From contig NZ_JALJRY010000002.1 of the NCBI RefSeq assembly GCF_024519455.1, forward strand, positions 269,966-333,965: a stretch of 64,000 bases of DNA, in the 5' to 3' direction. Origin of the DNA: Streptomyces sp. STR69 (GTDB lineage Bacteria; Actinomycetota; Actinomycetes; Streptomycetales; Streptomycetaceae). Below the pieces are notes generated by a model. It did not search any database and was not told the DNA's origin. It saw only the letters and a list, made by a program, of their open reading frames with translations. This document shows, piece by piece, positions 27,583-37,324 of this stretch; the stretch's first letter is position 1; each line of letters begins with the position of its first letter. Made by a program: the position numbers and the translations under genes.

Positions 27583-29385
27583 ATGCGTCGCCCTGTGGCA
27601 CGGAAACTGTCGGTCCTGGCGGTCTCGGCCGCCGTGGTGTCGGTCGGGGCCGCGGCCCCACCCGCCGCGACGAACAGCAGCACACCGACGAAGGTTCCGG
27701 TCGCCGTCGGCTACGGCGGCGCCGTCGCGAGCGTCGACGCGGACGCCACCGCGGCCGGTATCGAGGTCCTGAAGAAGGGCGGCAACGCGGTCGACGCGGC
27801 CGTCGCCACCGCCGCCGCGCTCGGCGTCACCGAGCCCTACTCCTCCGGCATCGGCGGAGGCGGCTACTTCGTCTACTACGACGCCAAGTCCCGTACGGTG
27901 CACACGATCGACGGCCGCGAGACCGCGCCGTTGACCGCCGACTCCAACCTCTTCGTGGAGAACGGCAAGGCCCTCGCCTTCGCCGACGCCGTCAGCAGCG
28001 GCCTCAGCGTCGGCACCCCGGGCACGCCCGCCACCTGGCAGACGGCGCTCGACCAGTGGGGCAGCGAGAAGCTGGGCACGGTGCTCAAGCCCGCCGAACG
28101 GATCGCGAGCGAAGGCTTCACGGTCGACGACACCTTCCGCACCCAGACAGCGGCCAACGAGACCCGCTTCCGCTACTTCCCCGACACCGCCAAGCTGTTC
28201 CTGCCCGGCGGCGCACTGCCGGTGGTCGGTTCCACCTTCACGAACCCCGAACTCGCCGCCACCTACAAGGAGTTGGGCAAGAAGGGGATCGGGGACATCT
28301 ATCGGGGCGCCCTCGGCAAGGACATCCTCGCCACGGTGAACACCCCGAAGGTGGACACGAGTTCGGGATGGAACGCCCGCCCCGGCCAGCTGTCCGCCCA
28401 GGACCTCGCGGCATACCGCGCCAAGCTCCAGGCGCCCACGAAGACGTCGTACCGCGGACTCGGCGTCTACTCCATCGCGCCCTCCTCCTCCGGCGGCACG
28501 ACCGTCGGTGAGGCCCTCAACATCCTTGAGAAGACGGACCTTTCGAAGGCCGGCGAGGTCCAGTACCTGCACCACTACATCGAGGCCAGCCGGATCGCGT
28601 TCGCGGACCGGGGGCGCTGGGTCGGCGACCCCGCCTTCGAGGACGTACCGACGAAGGAACTCCTCTCGCAGAAGTTCGCCGACTCGCGCGCCTGCCTCAT
28701 CAAGGACGACGCGGTGCTCACCAGCCCGCTGGCACCCGCCGACCCGCGCAATCCCACGGCCTGCACCGCCACCGGGACTGCCGCCCCGACGACCTACGAG
28801 GGCGAGAACACCACCCACCTCACCGTCGCCGACAAGTGGGGCAACGTCGTCTCCTACACGCTCACCATCGAGCAGACCGGCGGCAGCGCGATGACCGTGC
28901 CCGGCCGCGGCTTCCTGCTCAACAACGAGCTGACCGACTTCTCCTTCACCCCGGCCAACCCGGCCGTCCACGACCCGAACCTCCCGGGTCCGGGCAAGCG
29001 CCCGCGCTCGTCGATCTCACCGACGATCGTCCTGGACAAGCACAACAAGCCGGTCGTGGCGCTCGGTTCACCCGGTGGCGCGACCATCATCACGACCGTG
29101 CTGCAGACCCTCACCGAGTTCCTCGACCGAGGTCTCCCGCTCGTGGACGCGATCGCCGCACCCCGCGCCAGTCAGCGCAACGCGGCCAACACGGAACTCG
29201 AACCAGCCCTCTACAACAGCGACTTGAAGACCCAACTCCAGGCCATCGGGCACTCCTTCACCCTGAATCCGGAGATCGGCGCGGCGACGGGTGTCCAACG
29301 GCTGCCGAACGGCGAGTGGTTGGCAGCCGCCGAGAAGGTACGGCGTGGCGGTGGCTCGGCGGCGGTTGTCAATCCGGCGCCGTAG
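27583..29385 (+). CDS. ggt: Secreted gamma-glutamyltransferase
   Basis: The protein has 600 residues, with GGAGG before the ATG. A signal peptide (to about residue 30) precedes a full-length GGT proenzyme. The autocatalytic cleavage/nucleophile motif is ENTTHLTV, with Thr410 as the new N-terminus of the small subunit. GGSAMTVPGRGFLLNNE and the late SPGG motif complete the active site. It cleaves the gamma-glutamyl bond of glutathione and similar compounds outside the cell. It converges on the Clp gene, sharing 17 bp at the 3' ends, and is divergent from the membrane-anchored protein gene. Confidence 0.94.
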   Translation: MRRPVARKLSVLAVSAAVVSVGAAAPPAATNSSTPTKVPVAVGYGGAVASVDADATAAGIEVLKKGGNAVDAAVATAAALGVTEPYSSGIGGGGYFVYYDAKSRTVHTIDGRETAPLTADSNLFVENGKALAFADAVSSGLSVGTPGTPATWQTALDQWGSEKLGTVLKPAERIASEGFTVDDTFRTQTAANETRFRYFPDTAKLFLPGGALPVVGSTFTNPELAATYKELGKKGIGDIYRGALGKDILATVNTPKVDTSSGWNARPGQLSAQDLAAYRAKLQAPTKTSYRGLGVYSIAPSSSGGTTVGEALNILEKTDLSKAGEVQYLHHYIEASRIAFADRGRWVGDPAFEDVPTKELLSQKFADSRACLIKDDAVLTSPLAPADPRNPTACTATGTAAPTTYEGENTTHLTVADKWGNVVSYTLTIEQTGGSAMTVPGRGFLLNNELTDFSFTPANPAVHDPNLPGPGKRPRSSISPTIVLDKHNKPVVALGSPGGATIITTVLQTLTEFLDRGLPLVDAIAAPRASQRNAANTELEPALYNSDLKTQLQAIGHSFTLNPEIGAATGVQRLPNGEWLAAAEKVRRGGGSAAVVNPAP

Positions 29386-31927
29386 CCGGTGAGTCGGAGG
29401 CGGGCGGCGGTACATCCGTGCGGAACACATCCGTGCGGAACGCGAGCCGCCCGTCCTCGACGTCCACCGTCACCCGGCCGCCCTTCGCGATCCGGCCGTC
29501 CAGGAGCAGCCGGGACAGCTGGTTGTCGACCTCGCGCTGGATGGTGCGGCGCAGCGGCCGGGCGCCGTACTCGGGCTGGAAGCCCTGGCGGGACAGCCGG
29601 TCGACGGCCGGGTCCGTGAACTCGACCGTGACGCCCTGTGCGTGCAGGAGACGGCGGGTGTGTTCCAGCAACAGCTCGGTGATCAGGCGGAGTTGTTCGG
29701 CGGTGAGCTGACGGAAGACCACGATCTCGTCGATACGGTTGAGGAACTCGGGGCGGAAGTGCTCGCGCAGCGGGCGCAGGATCTGCTCGCGCCGTGCCTC
29801 CTCGTCCGCGTCGGCGCCACCGGGCCCGAAGCCGATTCCGGCCCCGCGCCGGGTGATCGCCTCGGAACCGAGGTTGCTGGTCATCACGATCACCGTGTTG
29901 GTGAAGTCGACCGTGCGGCCCTGCGCGTCGGTCAACCGGCCGTCGTCCAGGACCTGGAGCAGGATGTTGAAGACGTCCGGGTGCGCCTTCTCGACCTCGT
30001 CGAGCAGCAGCAGTGAGTACGGGTGGCGGCGTACGACCTCGGTGAGCTGACCGGCCTCCTCGTGGCCCACATAGCCGGGCGGGGCGCCGACGAGACGGCT
30101 CACCGTGTGGCGTTCCTGGTACTCGCTCATGTCGAGGCGGACCATCCGGTCCTCGCTGCCGAACAGTGCCTCGGCGAGGGCGCGGGCAAGTTCGGTCTTC
30201 CCGACGCCTGTCGGGCCCAGGAACAGGAAACTGCCGATGGGCCGGTCCGGGCTCGCCAGCCCGGCGCGGGAGCGCAGCACCGCGTCCGACACGACCCGGA
30301 CCGCCTCCTCCTGGCCGACGACCCGCTCGTGCAGATGCTCCTCCAGACCGAGCAGCCGGTCCTTCTCCTCCGCGGTGAGACTGCTCACCGGGATACCGGT
30401 CTGCCGGGACACGACTTCGGCGATCACCTCGCCCGTCACTTCCAGGTGCTGCCCCTCGTCGCCGGTGTCCGCACCGCCGGCTTCGGCAAGCCGTACCTTC
30501 AACTCGGCGATACGATCCCGGAGTTGGGTCGCCTTCTCGTAGTCCTCGTCGGCCGCTGCCTGGTCCTTGTCGCGGGCGAGCTGCTCCGTCTCCCGCTCCA
30601 GGGCCCGTACGTCCGTGCCCTTCGTGCGCGCCCGCAGCCGTACCCGCGCGCCCGCCTGGTCGATCAGGTCGATCGCCTTGTCGGGCAGCCGGCGGTCGGT
30701 GAGATAGCGGTCCGAGAGCTCCACGGCCGCCACCAACGCCTCGTCGGTGTACCGGACTTGGTGGTGGGCCTCGTAGCGGTCGCGCAGTCCGCGCAGGATC
30801 TCGATCGCGTCCGTGACGGTCGGCTCGGGCACCAGGATCGGCTGGAAGCGGCGGGCCAGCGCCGCGTCCTTCTCGATCCGGCGGTACTCCTCCAGTGTCG
30901 TAGCGCCGACGATGTGCAACTCGCCGCGCGCCAGGGCCGGTTTGAGGATGTTTCCGGCGTCCATCGAACCGCTCTCGCCACCACCGCCCGCGCCGACCAC
31001 GGTGTGCAACTCGTCGATGAACACGATCAGTTCGTCCGAGTGGGCGCGGATCTCGCCGACGATGTTCGTCAGCCGCTCCTCGAAGTCGCCCCGGAAACGG
31101 GTGCCCGCGACCACGCCCGTCAGGTCGAGAGCGACCACCCGCCGCCCGGTCAGCACGTCCGGCACGTCGCCGTCCGTGATGCGCTGCGCGAGCCCCTCCA
31201 CGATCGCGGTCTTGCCGACACCCGCGTCGCCGATCAGCACCGGGTTGTTCTTGCCGCGTCGGGACAGCACCTCGATGGTCTGCTCGATCTCCTTGTCACG
31301 GCCGATCACCGGGTCGATACGGCCGTGCCGGGCCAGGTCGGTGAGATCGCGGCCGTACTTGTCGAGGGTCGGGGTGCCGGTGGGGCGGGGCTGCTCGGTG
31401 CGCGGCAGGGTGCCGTCGGGCGCTTCGGGCGGCAGGCCCGTGGGGGCGTAGCGGGCCGCGTTCAGGATGTGACCGGCGGCGGAGTCCGGGTTCGCGGCGA
31501 GCGCGCCGAGGACGTGTTCGGGGCCGATGTAACCGGCGCCGCCCGCCCGGGCCAGGTCGTGCGCGTCCAGGAGGGCGCGTTTGACGGCCGGGGTGAGGGC
31601 GAGCGACGTGCCCGCCGGGGGCTGGGCGGGGCCCGAGCGCTCGTCGATCTCCGCGGCGAGGGAGTCGGGGTCAGCGCCGGCGCGGGTGAGGAGGCCGCGG
31701 GTCGGCTCCGCGGACAGGGCCGCGCGGAGGAGGTGCTGGGTGTCGAGGTCGTGGCTGCCGTGTTCCGCGGCGTACTGGGCCGCGCCTCGGACGAGGTCCT
31801 TGGCCGGTTGGCTGAGCAGACGGCCTATGTCTATGTCGCGTGGACCGGGACGGGCGGCTCCGCCGAAGAACCGGGCGAGGAAGTCTTCGAAGGGGTCGTT
31901 TTCGGGGGATATGTAGCCGCTGGTCAT
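29369..31927 (-). CDS. ClpC-like ATP-dependent Clp protease ATP-binding subunit
   Basis: The protein has 852 residues from the ATG at 31927 (GGTGGATTG before it). An N-terminal Clp repeat domain (about 35-165) is followed by AAA module 1 (Walker A GDAGVGKT 233-240, Walker [10 protein letters not shown]), a short UVR-like coiled segment ([13 protein letters not shown]) and AAA module 2 ([21 protein letters not shown]). A small D2 domain completes it. The short middle domain means ClpC rather than ClpB. An IGF tripeptide in [10 protein letters not shown] in module 2 sits where ClpP-docking loops lie, so it can probably feed ClpP. The last 20 residues include a tandem FRTDV duplicate. It may be a second Clp ATPase beside the housekeeping ClpC. 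Confidence 0.9.
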   Translation of the reverse strand: MTSGYISPENDPFEDFLARFFGGAARPGPRDIDIGRLLSQPAKDLVRGAAQYAAEHGSHDLDTQHLLRAALSAEPTRGLLTRAGADPDSLAAEIDERSGPAQPPAGTSLALTPAVKRALLDAHDLARAGGAGYIGPEHVLGALAANPDSAAGHILNAARYAPTGLPPEAPDGTLPRTEQPRPTGTPTLDKYGRDLTDLARHGRIDPVIGRDKEIEQTIEVLSRRGKNNPVLIGDAGVGKTAIVEGLAQRITDGDVPDVLTGRRVVALDLTGVVAGTRFRGDFEERLTNIVGEIRAHSDELIVFIDELHTVVGAGGGGESGSMDAGNILKPALARGELHIVGATTLEEYRRIEKDAALARRFQPILVPEPTVTDAIEILRGLRDRYEAHHQVRYTDEALVAAVELSDRYLTDRRLPDKAIDLIDQAGARVRLRARTKGTDVRALERETEQLARDKDQAAADEDYEKATQLRDRIAELKVRLAEAGGADTGDEGQHLEVTGEVIAEVVSRQTGIPVSSLTAEEKDRLLGLEEHLHERVVGQEEAVRVVSDAVLRSRAGLASPDRPIGSFLFLGPTGVGKTELARALAEALFGSEDRMVRLDMSEYQERHTVSRLVGAPPGYVGHEEAGQLTEVVRRHPYSLLLLDEVEKAHPDVFNILLQVLDDGRLTDAQGRTVDFTNTVIVMTSNLGSEAITRRGAGIGFGPGGADADEEARREQILRPLREHFRPEFLNRIDEIVVFRQLTAEQLRLITELLLEHTRRLLHAQGVTVEFTDPAVDRLSRQGFQPEYGARPLRRTIQREVDNQLSRLLLDGRIAKGGRVTVDVEDGRLAFRTDVFRTDVPPPASDSPATAPD
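29412..29441. repeat. 15-bp tandem duplication inside the Clp C-terminus
   Basis: ACATCCGTGCGGAAC occurs twice in a row. The unit is 15 bp, so the frame is kept and the protein gains a second FRTDV near its C-terminus. This suggests a slippage event in a non-essential tail. Confidence 0.85.
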
Positions 31928-31987
31928 CAATCCACCATGGCACGGACCACTGCGTGGGGCATGTGCGGGTTTGGGTGCGTATATGGG

Positions 31988-32056
31988 TGCGGGTGCGTTG
32001 TGGCTGGTAGCGCCCACGCGGCGGAGCCGCAAATCGATACAGTCCCGCGCCCCCTG
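31988..32056 (-). repeat. Dispersed intergenic repeat, copy C
   Basis: Read on the minus strand, this spacer contains GCGGCTCCGCCGCG and then ACCAGCCACAACGCACCCGC, matching copy A closely. It fills the 140-bp gap between the methionine aminopeptidase gene and the Clp start, both transcribed leftward. The plus strand also shows short GGGTGCG reiterations at its left end. Confidence 0.7.
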
Positions 32057-32067
32057 GGTGGGACCGC

Positions 32068-32838
32068 TTACCGGCGCTCAGTAAGGACCCTGGGTCCCGC
32101 CTCCGTGATCGCCACCGTGTGTTCCACGTGGGCCGCTCTCGATCCGTCGTTCGTTCGCAGGGTCCAGCCGTCCGGGGCCTCGTGGTAGCCGTCCTTGCCG
32201 CCGGCGATCAGCATGGGCTCGATCGCGAGGGCCATGCCGTGGCGGAGGGGGAGGCCCCGGCCGGGGCGGCCCTCGTTCGGGACGCCGGGGTCCTCGTGCA
32301 TCTGGCGGCCGATGCCGTGGCCGCCGAAGCCCTGGGGGATGCCGTAGCCGGCCGCACGGCAGACCGTGCCGATCGCGTGGGCGATGTCGCCGATGCGGTT
32401 GCCCACGACGGCTGCCGCGATACCCGCCGCGAGGGCGCGCTCGGCGGTGTCGATCAGGCGGACGTCGGCGGGGCGCGGCTTGCCGACGGTGAAGCTGATG
32501 GCCGAGTCGCCGGCCCAGCCGCCCAGCTTGGCGCCGAAGTCGATCGAGACCAGGTCGCCGTCGCGCAGGCGGTAGCCGTCCGGGATGCCGTGCACGATCG
32601 CGTCGTTCACCGAGGCGCAGATGACCGCCGGGAACGGGGTGGGTGCGAAGGAGGGGCGGTAGCCGAGGAAGGGTGAGCCCGCGCCCGCCGCGCGCAGCAC
32701 GTCGTGCGCCAACTCGTCCAGTTCCAGCAGGGATACGCCCACGTCGGCGGCCTCCCGTACGGCCGTGAGGGCGCGGGCCACGACCTGGCCCGCCTCGTAC
32801 ATCGCATCGATAGACGTGTCCGTCTTGAGTTCCACCAT
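32068..32838 (-). CDS. map: Type I methionine aminopeptidase
   Basis: The protein has 256 residues. All five metal ligands of the family are visible: Asp100 (SIDFGAK), Asp111 (GDSAISF), His174 (GGHGIG), Glu207 (AIEPML) and Glu239 (HVEHTV), plus the substrate His83. It removes the initiator methionine from new proteins in the cytoplasm. Streptomycetes carry more than one copy, and this one is not in the ribosomal/adk cluster, so it is probably the accessory copy. It starts 32 bp from a divergent XRE regulator, sharing a tiny promoter region. Confidence 0.94.
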   Translation of the reverse strand: MVELKTDTSIDAMYEAGQVVARALTAVREAADVGVSLLELDELAHDVLRAAGAGSPFLGYRPSFAPTPFPAVICASVNDAIVHGIPDGYRLRDGDLVSIDFGAKLGGWAGDSAISFTVGKPRPADVRLIDTAERALAAGIAAAVVGNRIGDIAHAIGTVCRAAGYGIPQGFGGHGIGRQMHEDPGVPNEGRPGRGLPLRHGMALAIEPMLIAGGKDGYHEAPDGWTLRTNDGSRAAHVEHTVAITEAGPRVLTERR

Positions 32839-32848
32839 GCCAATTACT

Positions 32849-32858
32849 ATACCGGTAT
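32849..32858. promoter_or_regulatory. Palindrome in the 32-bp map/XRE divergent promoter
   Basis: ATACCGGTAT is a perfect 10-bp palindrome in an otherwise AT-rich 32-bp spacer between two divergent start codons. On the minus strand TATAGT directly follows and makes a plausible -10 for a leaderless map mRNA. The position suggests an autoregulatory operator for the XRE protein. Confidence 0.5.
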
Positions 32859-32870
32859 TAGAATGACGGC

Positions 32871-33122
32871 ATGGTACGCACCCCTCTCACCTCCGAAGAG
32901 CGTGAACGCGGCGAACGGCTCGGCCGGCTGCTCCGCGAGGCCCGCGGTGGCCGGAGCATGACCGACGTGGCGGCGCACGCGGGCATCTCGGCGGAGACCC
33001 TCCGCAAGATCGAGACCGGCCGGGCGCCGACACCCGCCTTCTTCACGGTCGCCGCACTTGCCGACGCGCTCGGGTTGTCCATGGATCAACTCGTGGTCAG
33101 ATGTGCGCCGTTGGCGGCCTGA
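32871..33122 (+). CDS. Small XRE-family helix-turn-helix regulator
   Basis: The protein has 83 residues and is essentially only a Cro/C1-type DNA-binding domain: ERGERLGRLLREARGGRSMTD, then VAAHAGISAETLRKIETGR and a last helix. There is no effector domain. Divergence from map with only 32 bp between the ATGs implies it controls map and itself. No antitoxin partner toxin is seen, so a toxin-antitoxin role is unsupported. Confidence 0.87.
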   Translation: MVRTPLTSEERERGERLGRLLREARGGRSMTDVAAHAGISAETLRKIETGRAPTPAFFTVAALADALGLSMDQLVVRCAPLAA

Positions 33123-33288
33123 ATCGGGTGGCGGACGCGGCGGATACGGCGGAACCCGGCGGGCGCACAGGAGGGAGGCGTAGGCTCCGAACTCTCTGCG
33201 CCCGGCTCGAAAAGCTTCTGTAGCCGCGTCGTAACACAAATGGTGTTTTCTACGGACTGGAGCATTCCGGTCTGGCGGGAGTTGGAGC

Positions 33289-35013
33289 ATGGCTGTGGAT
33301 CAACTCCCCGGACAGGTGCGGGAGTTCGCGAACTACCTCGACCGACTCCTGGCGCGCCTCGACCAGGGCGGTGGCTGGTGCGGGGTGTTCTGGCAGCGCG
33401 ATCCCGATGGTATGCAGGCCTGCTTGGGCGGTCGTGAGATACCGCCCTGGGACGTGGTGGAGGCGCTGCTCCAGGACCTCGCTGCCGAGTACGGACCCGG
33501 TGTCGCCGCCCAGGAGAAGGAGCGCGCCCGCGCCCTGCACGCGGCTGCGCTCGCCGTGTTCGACGCCCGGCCCGGCAGCCGGGACGCCCTCAGTGACCGG
33601 CTCGACGTGATGCTCCGCGAGCAGAAGTACGCCGCCGAACGGCAGGCGGAACTGGGACGGTTGCTCACCTCCGCCAGCACGCAGGAAGCGGCCGACGCCC
33701 TCCGCCTCGACCTCGCCTGGGCCCGCGACGACCACGAACGCGCCACCGCCCGCTGCGCCGAACTCCGCGCCCGAATCGAGGAGTTGGACAACCGCGTCCA
33801 TCTCAGGGGTGCCGGCGCCGTCCACCGCGACCGGCACGGCAACGTGTTCAGGGTCGACGACACCTTCCAGGACCAGGATCAAGCCCAGGACGGGCGGTCC
33901 GGCGGGCAGGACCCGTACGGTTCGTACGGCAACGGCCCGGTCCCGTACCGCCTGCCCCGCCAGCGGGACACCGAACAGACACAGGGAACCGGACCGCAGG
34001 GCGGCTACGGCGGCCCTGATCCCCTGCGCCATGACGAGGGCGTCCGTGAGGCGCGCCGCGGTTACGAGGACTTCGAGCGCGCCAACCCCGGCTACGGCAG
34101 CCCGGCCCCCCTGCGGGACGACTTCCCGAGCCCCGCCGCCACTCCCGCGCCCGAGCCCTCCGACTGGCCCGCGACGGACACCTCCGACTGGCCCGCGCCC
34201 GAGGCGGCACAGCCCGCGGCCCCCGAGCCCGCGCAATCCATCGACCCCGACCCCGAGCCGGCCCCCACCCCCAAGCAGCGCAAGCGCCGCCGAGGCAGCG
34301 CCCGCTTCGCCGGTATGGCCGAGGACGACACCGCCGCGACGACCCCGACCCCGGACCCCGCAGCGGCCGTACCGGAGCTGCCGACCTCCGCGCCCGCCCC
34401 CCGCCGCACCCCGCGTGGGGCCCGCTTCGCCGGGGCCACGCGGCCGGCCGAGCGGACGCAGCCCAAGCGGGAGGCGTTGGATGCCGACGCGCGGCAGACC
34501 ACCGTGGAGGCTGTGCAGCGGCTCGTCGGGCTGCGGCGGGAGGGCCGTAGCGGCGAGGCGCACGCGCTGCTCGCCGAGGCCGCGTACTGGCCCGCCGCGC
34601 GCTTCCCGCTGCTCGCGGCCGAGCTGCAGCGCGCCGGGCTCGGCGCGGACTGGGCGACGCTGCTGTGGGAGGCCGCCTCGCTGCCCGCCGACCGGCTGGT
34701 CGGCGCGGCGGACGCACTGGTCGCGGCGGGCCGTACGGCGGACGGCGAGCAGATCCTGCGGCAGGGCGTGGCCCGCCCGGCCGGGGAGATAGGCGACGCC
34801 GTGCTCGCGCTGGCCGCCGAGGGCCGCCGCCGCGAGATCCAGGCCATGCTCGACGCCTACGTCCGGGTCCGCACCCCCGAGGAGGCGGCCCGCAGCGTCG
34901 CGGCCGACCCCCAGCAGCTCGTCCCACTGCTGCTGGAGGCCGCCCAGGGTGTCTCGGACGAGCGCCACTGGGACCTGGTCCACGCCCTCCGGGTGGCGGG
35001 CTTCACTGCCTGA
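33289..35013 (+). CDS. Conserved hypothetical protein with two folded ends and a disordered middle
   Basis: The protein has 574 residues. The N-terminal 175 residues are helical, with a WCGVFWQRDPDGMQACL block followed by a coiled-coil-like segment (near 100-170). Residues 180-395 are rich in Gly, Pro, Asp, Gln and Ala and are probably disordered; two copies of SARFAG/GARFAG motif occur near 345 and 380. The C-terminal 175 residues are all-helical, with alternating Ala/Leu repeats that resemble a helical-repeat scaffold. There is no signal peptide or membrane helix. I do not recognise a function. It lies 158 bp upstream of the first nitrilase gene and is probably separately transcribed. Confidence 0.75.
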   Translation: MAVDQLPGQVREFANYLDRLLARLDQGGGWCGVFWQRDPDGMQACLGGREIPPWDVVEALLQDLAAEYGPGVAAQEKERARALHAAALAVFDARPGSRDALSDRLDVMLREQKYAAERQAELGRLLTSASTQEAADALRLDLAWARDDHERATARCAELRARIEELDNRVHLRGAGAVHRDRHGNVFRVDDTFQDQDQAQDGRSGGQDPYGSYGNGPVPYRLPRQRDTEQTQGTGPQGGYGGPDPLRHDEGVREARRGYEDFERANPGYGSPAPLRDDFPSPAATPAPEPSDWPATDTSDWPAPEAAQPAAPEPAQSIDPDPEPAPTPKQRKRRRGSARFAGMAEDDTAATTPTPDPAAAVPELPTSAPAPRRTPRGARFAGATRPAERTQPKREALDADARQTTVEAVQRLVGLRREGRSGEAHALLAEAAYWPAARFPLLAAELQRAGLGADWATLLWEAASLPADRLVGAADALVAAGRTADGEQILRQGVARPAGEIGDAVLALAAEGRRREIQAMLDAYVRVRTPEEAARSVAADPQQLVPLLLEAAQGVSDERHWDLVHALRVAGFTA

Positions 35014-35112
35014 GTGGCCCATCGGCTCGCCCACCGGAGTGTGAAACGCGATCGACTCCGCGGGTTAACGACGATGGTCTTGGCAAGGCTCCTCCGGAGG
35101 CTTACGTTCATC

Positions 35113-35143
35113 CCTCTACGGCCTTTGTCTACGGGCGTAGAGG
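35113..35143 (+). promoter_or_regulatory. Inverted repeat upstream of the first nitrilase gene
   Basis: CCTCTACG at 35113-35120 pairs with CGTAGAGG at 35136-35143 across 15 nt. A CTCCGGAG-containing palindrome lies just upstream (35091-35100). Both could be control sites for the catabolic operon; the PucR protein encoded downstream is a candidate ligand. The GTGAAAC element seen before the second nitrilase gene also occurs here near 35041. Confidence 0.35.
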
Positions 35144-35171
35144 CTCTGACGTCCCGTCGAAGGAGCAGCTC

Positions 35172-36014
35172 ATGGCCAACGTCGTACGCGCCGCTCTGGT
35201 CCAGGCCACCTGGACCGGCGACGCCGAGTCCATGGTGGCGAAACACGAGGAACACGCCCGCGAGGCGGCCCGCCAGGGCGCCAAGATCATCGGGTTCCAG
35301 GAAGTGTTCAACGCCCCCTATTTCTGTCAGGTCCAGGAACCGGAGCACTACAGCTGGGCCGAGCCGGTGCCCGACGGGCCGACCGTGCGTCGTATGCAAC
35401 AGCTCGCGCGCGAGACCGGCATGGTGATCGTCGTCCCGGTCTTCGAGGTCGAGCAGGAGGGCTTCTACTACAACACCGCGGCCGTGATCGACGCCGACGG
35501 CACCTTCCTCGGCAAGTACCGCAAGCACCACATCCCCCAGGTCAAGGGCTTCTGGGAGAAGTACTACTTCAAGCCGGGCAACGCCGGCTGGCCCGTCTTC
35601 GACACCGCGGTCGGCAAGGTCGGCGTCTACATCTGCTACGACCGCCACTTCCCCGAGGGCTGGCGCCAACTCGGCCTCAACGGCGCCCAGTTGGTCTACA
35701 ACCCGTCCGCCACCTCGCGCGGTCTCTCCGCCTACCTCTGGCAGCTGGAGCAGCCCGCCGCGGCCGTCGCCAACGAGTACTTCATCGCCGCGATCAACCG
35801 TGTGGGACAGGAGGAGTACGGGGACAACGACTTCTACGGGACGTCGTACTTCGTCAACCCGCGAGGCCAGTTCGTCGGCGACGTCGCCAGCGACAAGGAC
35901 GAGGAACTCGTCGTCCGCGACCTGGACTTCGGATTGATCGAGGAAGTCCGCCAGCAGTGGGCGTTCTACCGCGACCGTCGTCCCGACGCCTACGAAGGGT
36001 TGGTGCAACCGTGA
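35172..36014 (+). CDS. Nitrilase-family amidohydrolase 1, beta-ureidopropionase-like
   Basis: The protein has 280 residues, with AAGGAG before the ATG. The carbon-nitrogen hydrolase triad is clear: Glu44 (GFQEVF), Lys118 (KYRKHHIPQV) and Cys155 (YICYDRHFPE). The overall sequence matches N-carbamoyl-beta-alanine amidohydrolases (beta-ureidopropionase) and N-carbamoyl-D-amino-acid hydrolases. It would release CO2 and ammonia from the ureido acid made by dihydropyrimidinase. The following aminotransferase gene overlaps by 4 nt (GTGA). A second copy of the same length lies at 39043. Confidence 0.9.
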   Translation: MANVVRAALVQATWTGDAESMVAKHEEHAREAARQGAKIIGFQEVFNAPYFCQVQEPEHYSWAEPVPDGPTVRRMQQLARETGMVIVVPVFEVEQEGFYYNTAAVIDADGTFLGKYRKHHIPQVKGFWEKYYFKPGNAGWPVFDTAVGKVGVYICYDRHFPEGWRQLGLNGAQLVYNPSATSRGLSAYLWQLEQPAAAVANEYFIAAINRVGQEEYGDNDFYGTSYFVNPRGQFVGDVASDKDEELVVRDLDFGLIEEVRQQWAFYRDRRPDAYEGLVQP

Positions 36015-37297
36015 CCAAGGACCTGCTGGGACGGCACAAGGCCGTACTCCCGGACTGGCTCGCCCTGTACTACGAGAACCCGCTCGAGATCACGCACGGC
36101 GAGGGCCGGCACGTCTGGGACGCCGAGGGCAACAAGTACCTCGACTTCTTCGGCGGCATCCTCACCACCATGACCGCGCACGCGCTCCCCGAGGTCACCA
36201 AGGCGGTCAGCGAGCAGGCCGGGCGGATCCTCCACTCGTCCACGCTCTACCTCAACCGGCCGATGGTCGAACTCGCCGAGCGCGTCGCCCAGTTGTCCGG
36301 GATCCCCGACGCCCGCGTCTTCTTCACCACCTCGGGCACCGAGGCCAACGACACCGCCCTGATGCTCGCGACCTCGTACCGGCGCAGCAACCAGATCCTG
36401 GCCATGCGCAACAGCTACCACGGCCGCTCCTTCAGCACGGTCGGCATCACCGGCAACCGCGGCTGGTCCCCGACCTCGCTGTCCCCACTCCAGACGCTGT
36501 ACGTCCACGGGGGTGTGCGGACGCGCGGACCCTACGCCCACCTGTCCGACGCCGAGTTCATCGCCGCCTGCGTGGCCGACCTGAAGGACCTGCTCGGTCA
36601 CGTCCGCCCGCCCGCCGCGCTCATCGCCGAACCCGTCCAGGGCGTGGGCGGGTTCACCTCCCCGCCCGACGGGCTGTACGCGGCCTTCCGTGAAGTCCTC
36701 GCCGAGCGGGGCGTGTTGTGGATCGCCGACGAGGTGCAGACCGGCTGGGGGCGCACCGGCGACCACTTCTGGGGCTGGCAGGCGCACGGCCAGAACGGTC
36801 CGCCGGACATCCTCACCTTCGCCAAGGGCATCGGCAACGGCAGCTCGATCGGCGGTGTCGTCGCCCGCGCCGACATCATGAACTGCCTCGACTCCAACAG
36901 CATTTCGACCTTCGGCGGCACCCAGATCACCATGGCGGCGGGCCTCGCCAACCTCACCTACCTGCTGGAGCACGACCTCCAGGGCAACGCCCGGCGCGTC
37001 GGCGGCCTTCTCATCGAGCGGCTGCGGGCCGTCGCCGCCCAGCATCCCGGCGTACGGGAAGTACGCGGGCGCGGACTGATGATCGGCGTCGAGCTGGTGA
37101 AACCGGGCACCGACGAGGCCGATCCGCAGGCCGCCTCCGCCGTGCTCGAAGCGGCCCGCGAGGGCGGGCTGTTGATCGGCAAGGGCGGCGGACACGACAC
37201 CAGCGCCCTGCGCATCGCCCCGCCGCTGTCCCTCACCGTCGCGGAGGCCGAGGAGGGCGCCGCCATCCTCGAACGGGCTCTGGCGAGCACGCAGTAG
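36011..37297 (+). CDS. Class III aminotransferase (AGXT2/beta-alanine type)
   Basis: The protein has 428 residues, translationally coupled to the first nitrilase by GTGA overlap. It is a fold-type I, PLP-dependent class III aminotransferase: FFTTSGTEANDTALMLA for phosphate binding, WIADEVQTGWGRTG for the PLP-ring Asp, and Lys272 in LTFAKGIGNG as the Schiff-base lysine. In this context it probably transfers the amino group of beta-alanine or beta-aminoisobutyrate (products of uracil and thymine reduction) to a keto acid. Use of an alanine-glyoxylate type reaction is the main alternative. Confidence 0.9.
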   Translation: MTKDLLGRHKAVLPDWLALYYENPLEITHGEGRHVWDAEGNKYLDFFGGILTTMTAHALPEVTKAVSEQAGRILHSSTLYLNRPMVELAERVAQLSGIPDARVFFTTSGTEANDTALMLATSYRRSNQILAMRNSYHGRSFSTVGITGNRGWSPTSLSPLQTLYVHGGVRTRGPYAHLSDAEFIAACVADLKDLLGHVRPPAALIAEPVQGVGGFTSPPDGLYAAFREVLAERGVLWIADEVQTGWGRTGDHFWGWQAHGQNGPPDILTFAKGIGNGSSIGGVVARADIMNCLDSNSISTFGGTQITMAAGLANLTYLLEHDLQGNARRVGGLLIERLRAVAAQHPGVREVRGRGLMIGVELVKPGTDEADPQAASAVLEAAREGGLLIGKGGGHDTSALRIAPPLSLTVAEAEEGAAILERALASTQ

Positions 37298-37324
37298 CAG
37301 CAGTACGAGCAAGGGAACATCGTC

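Noticed and set aside
32871..33122. XRE protein as an antitoxin
   Set aside because: No small toxin gene is adjacent on the same strand; the divergent partner is methionine aminopeptidase.
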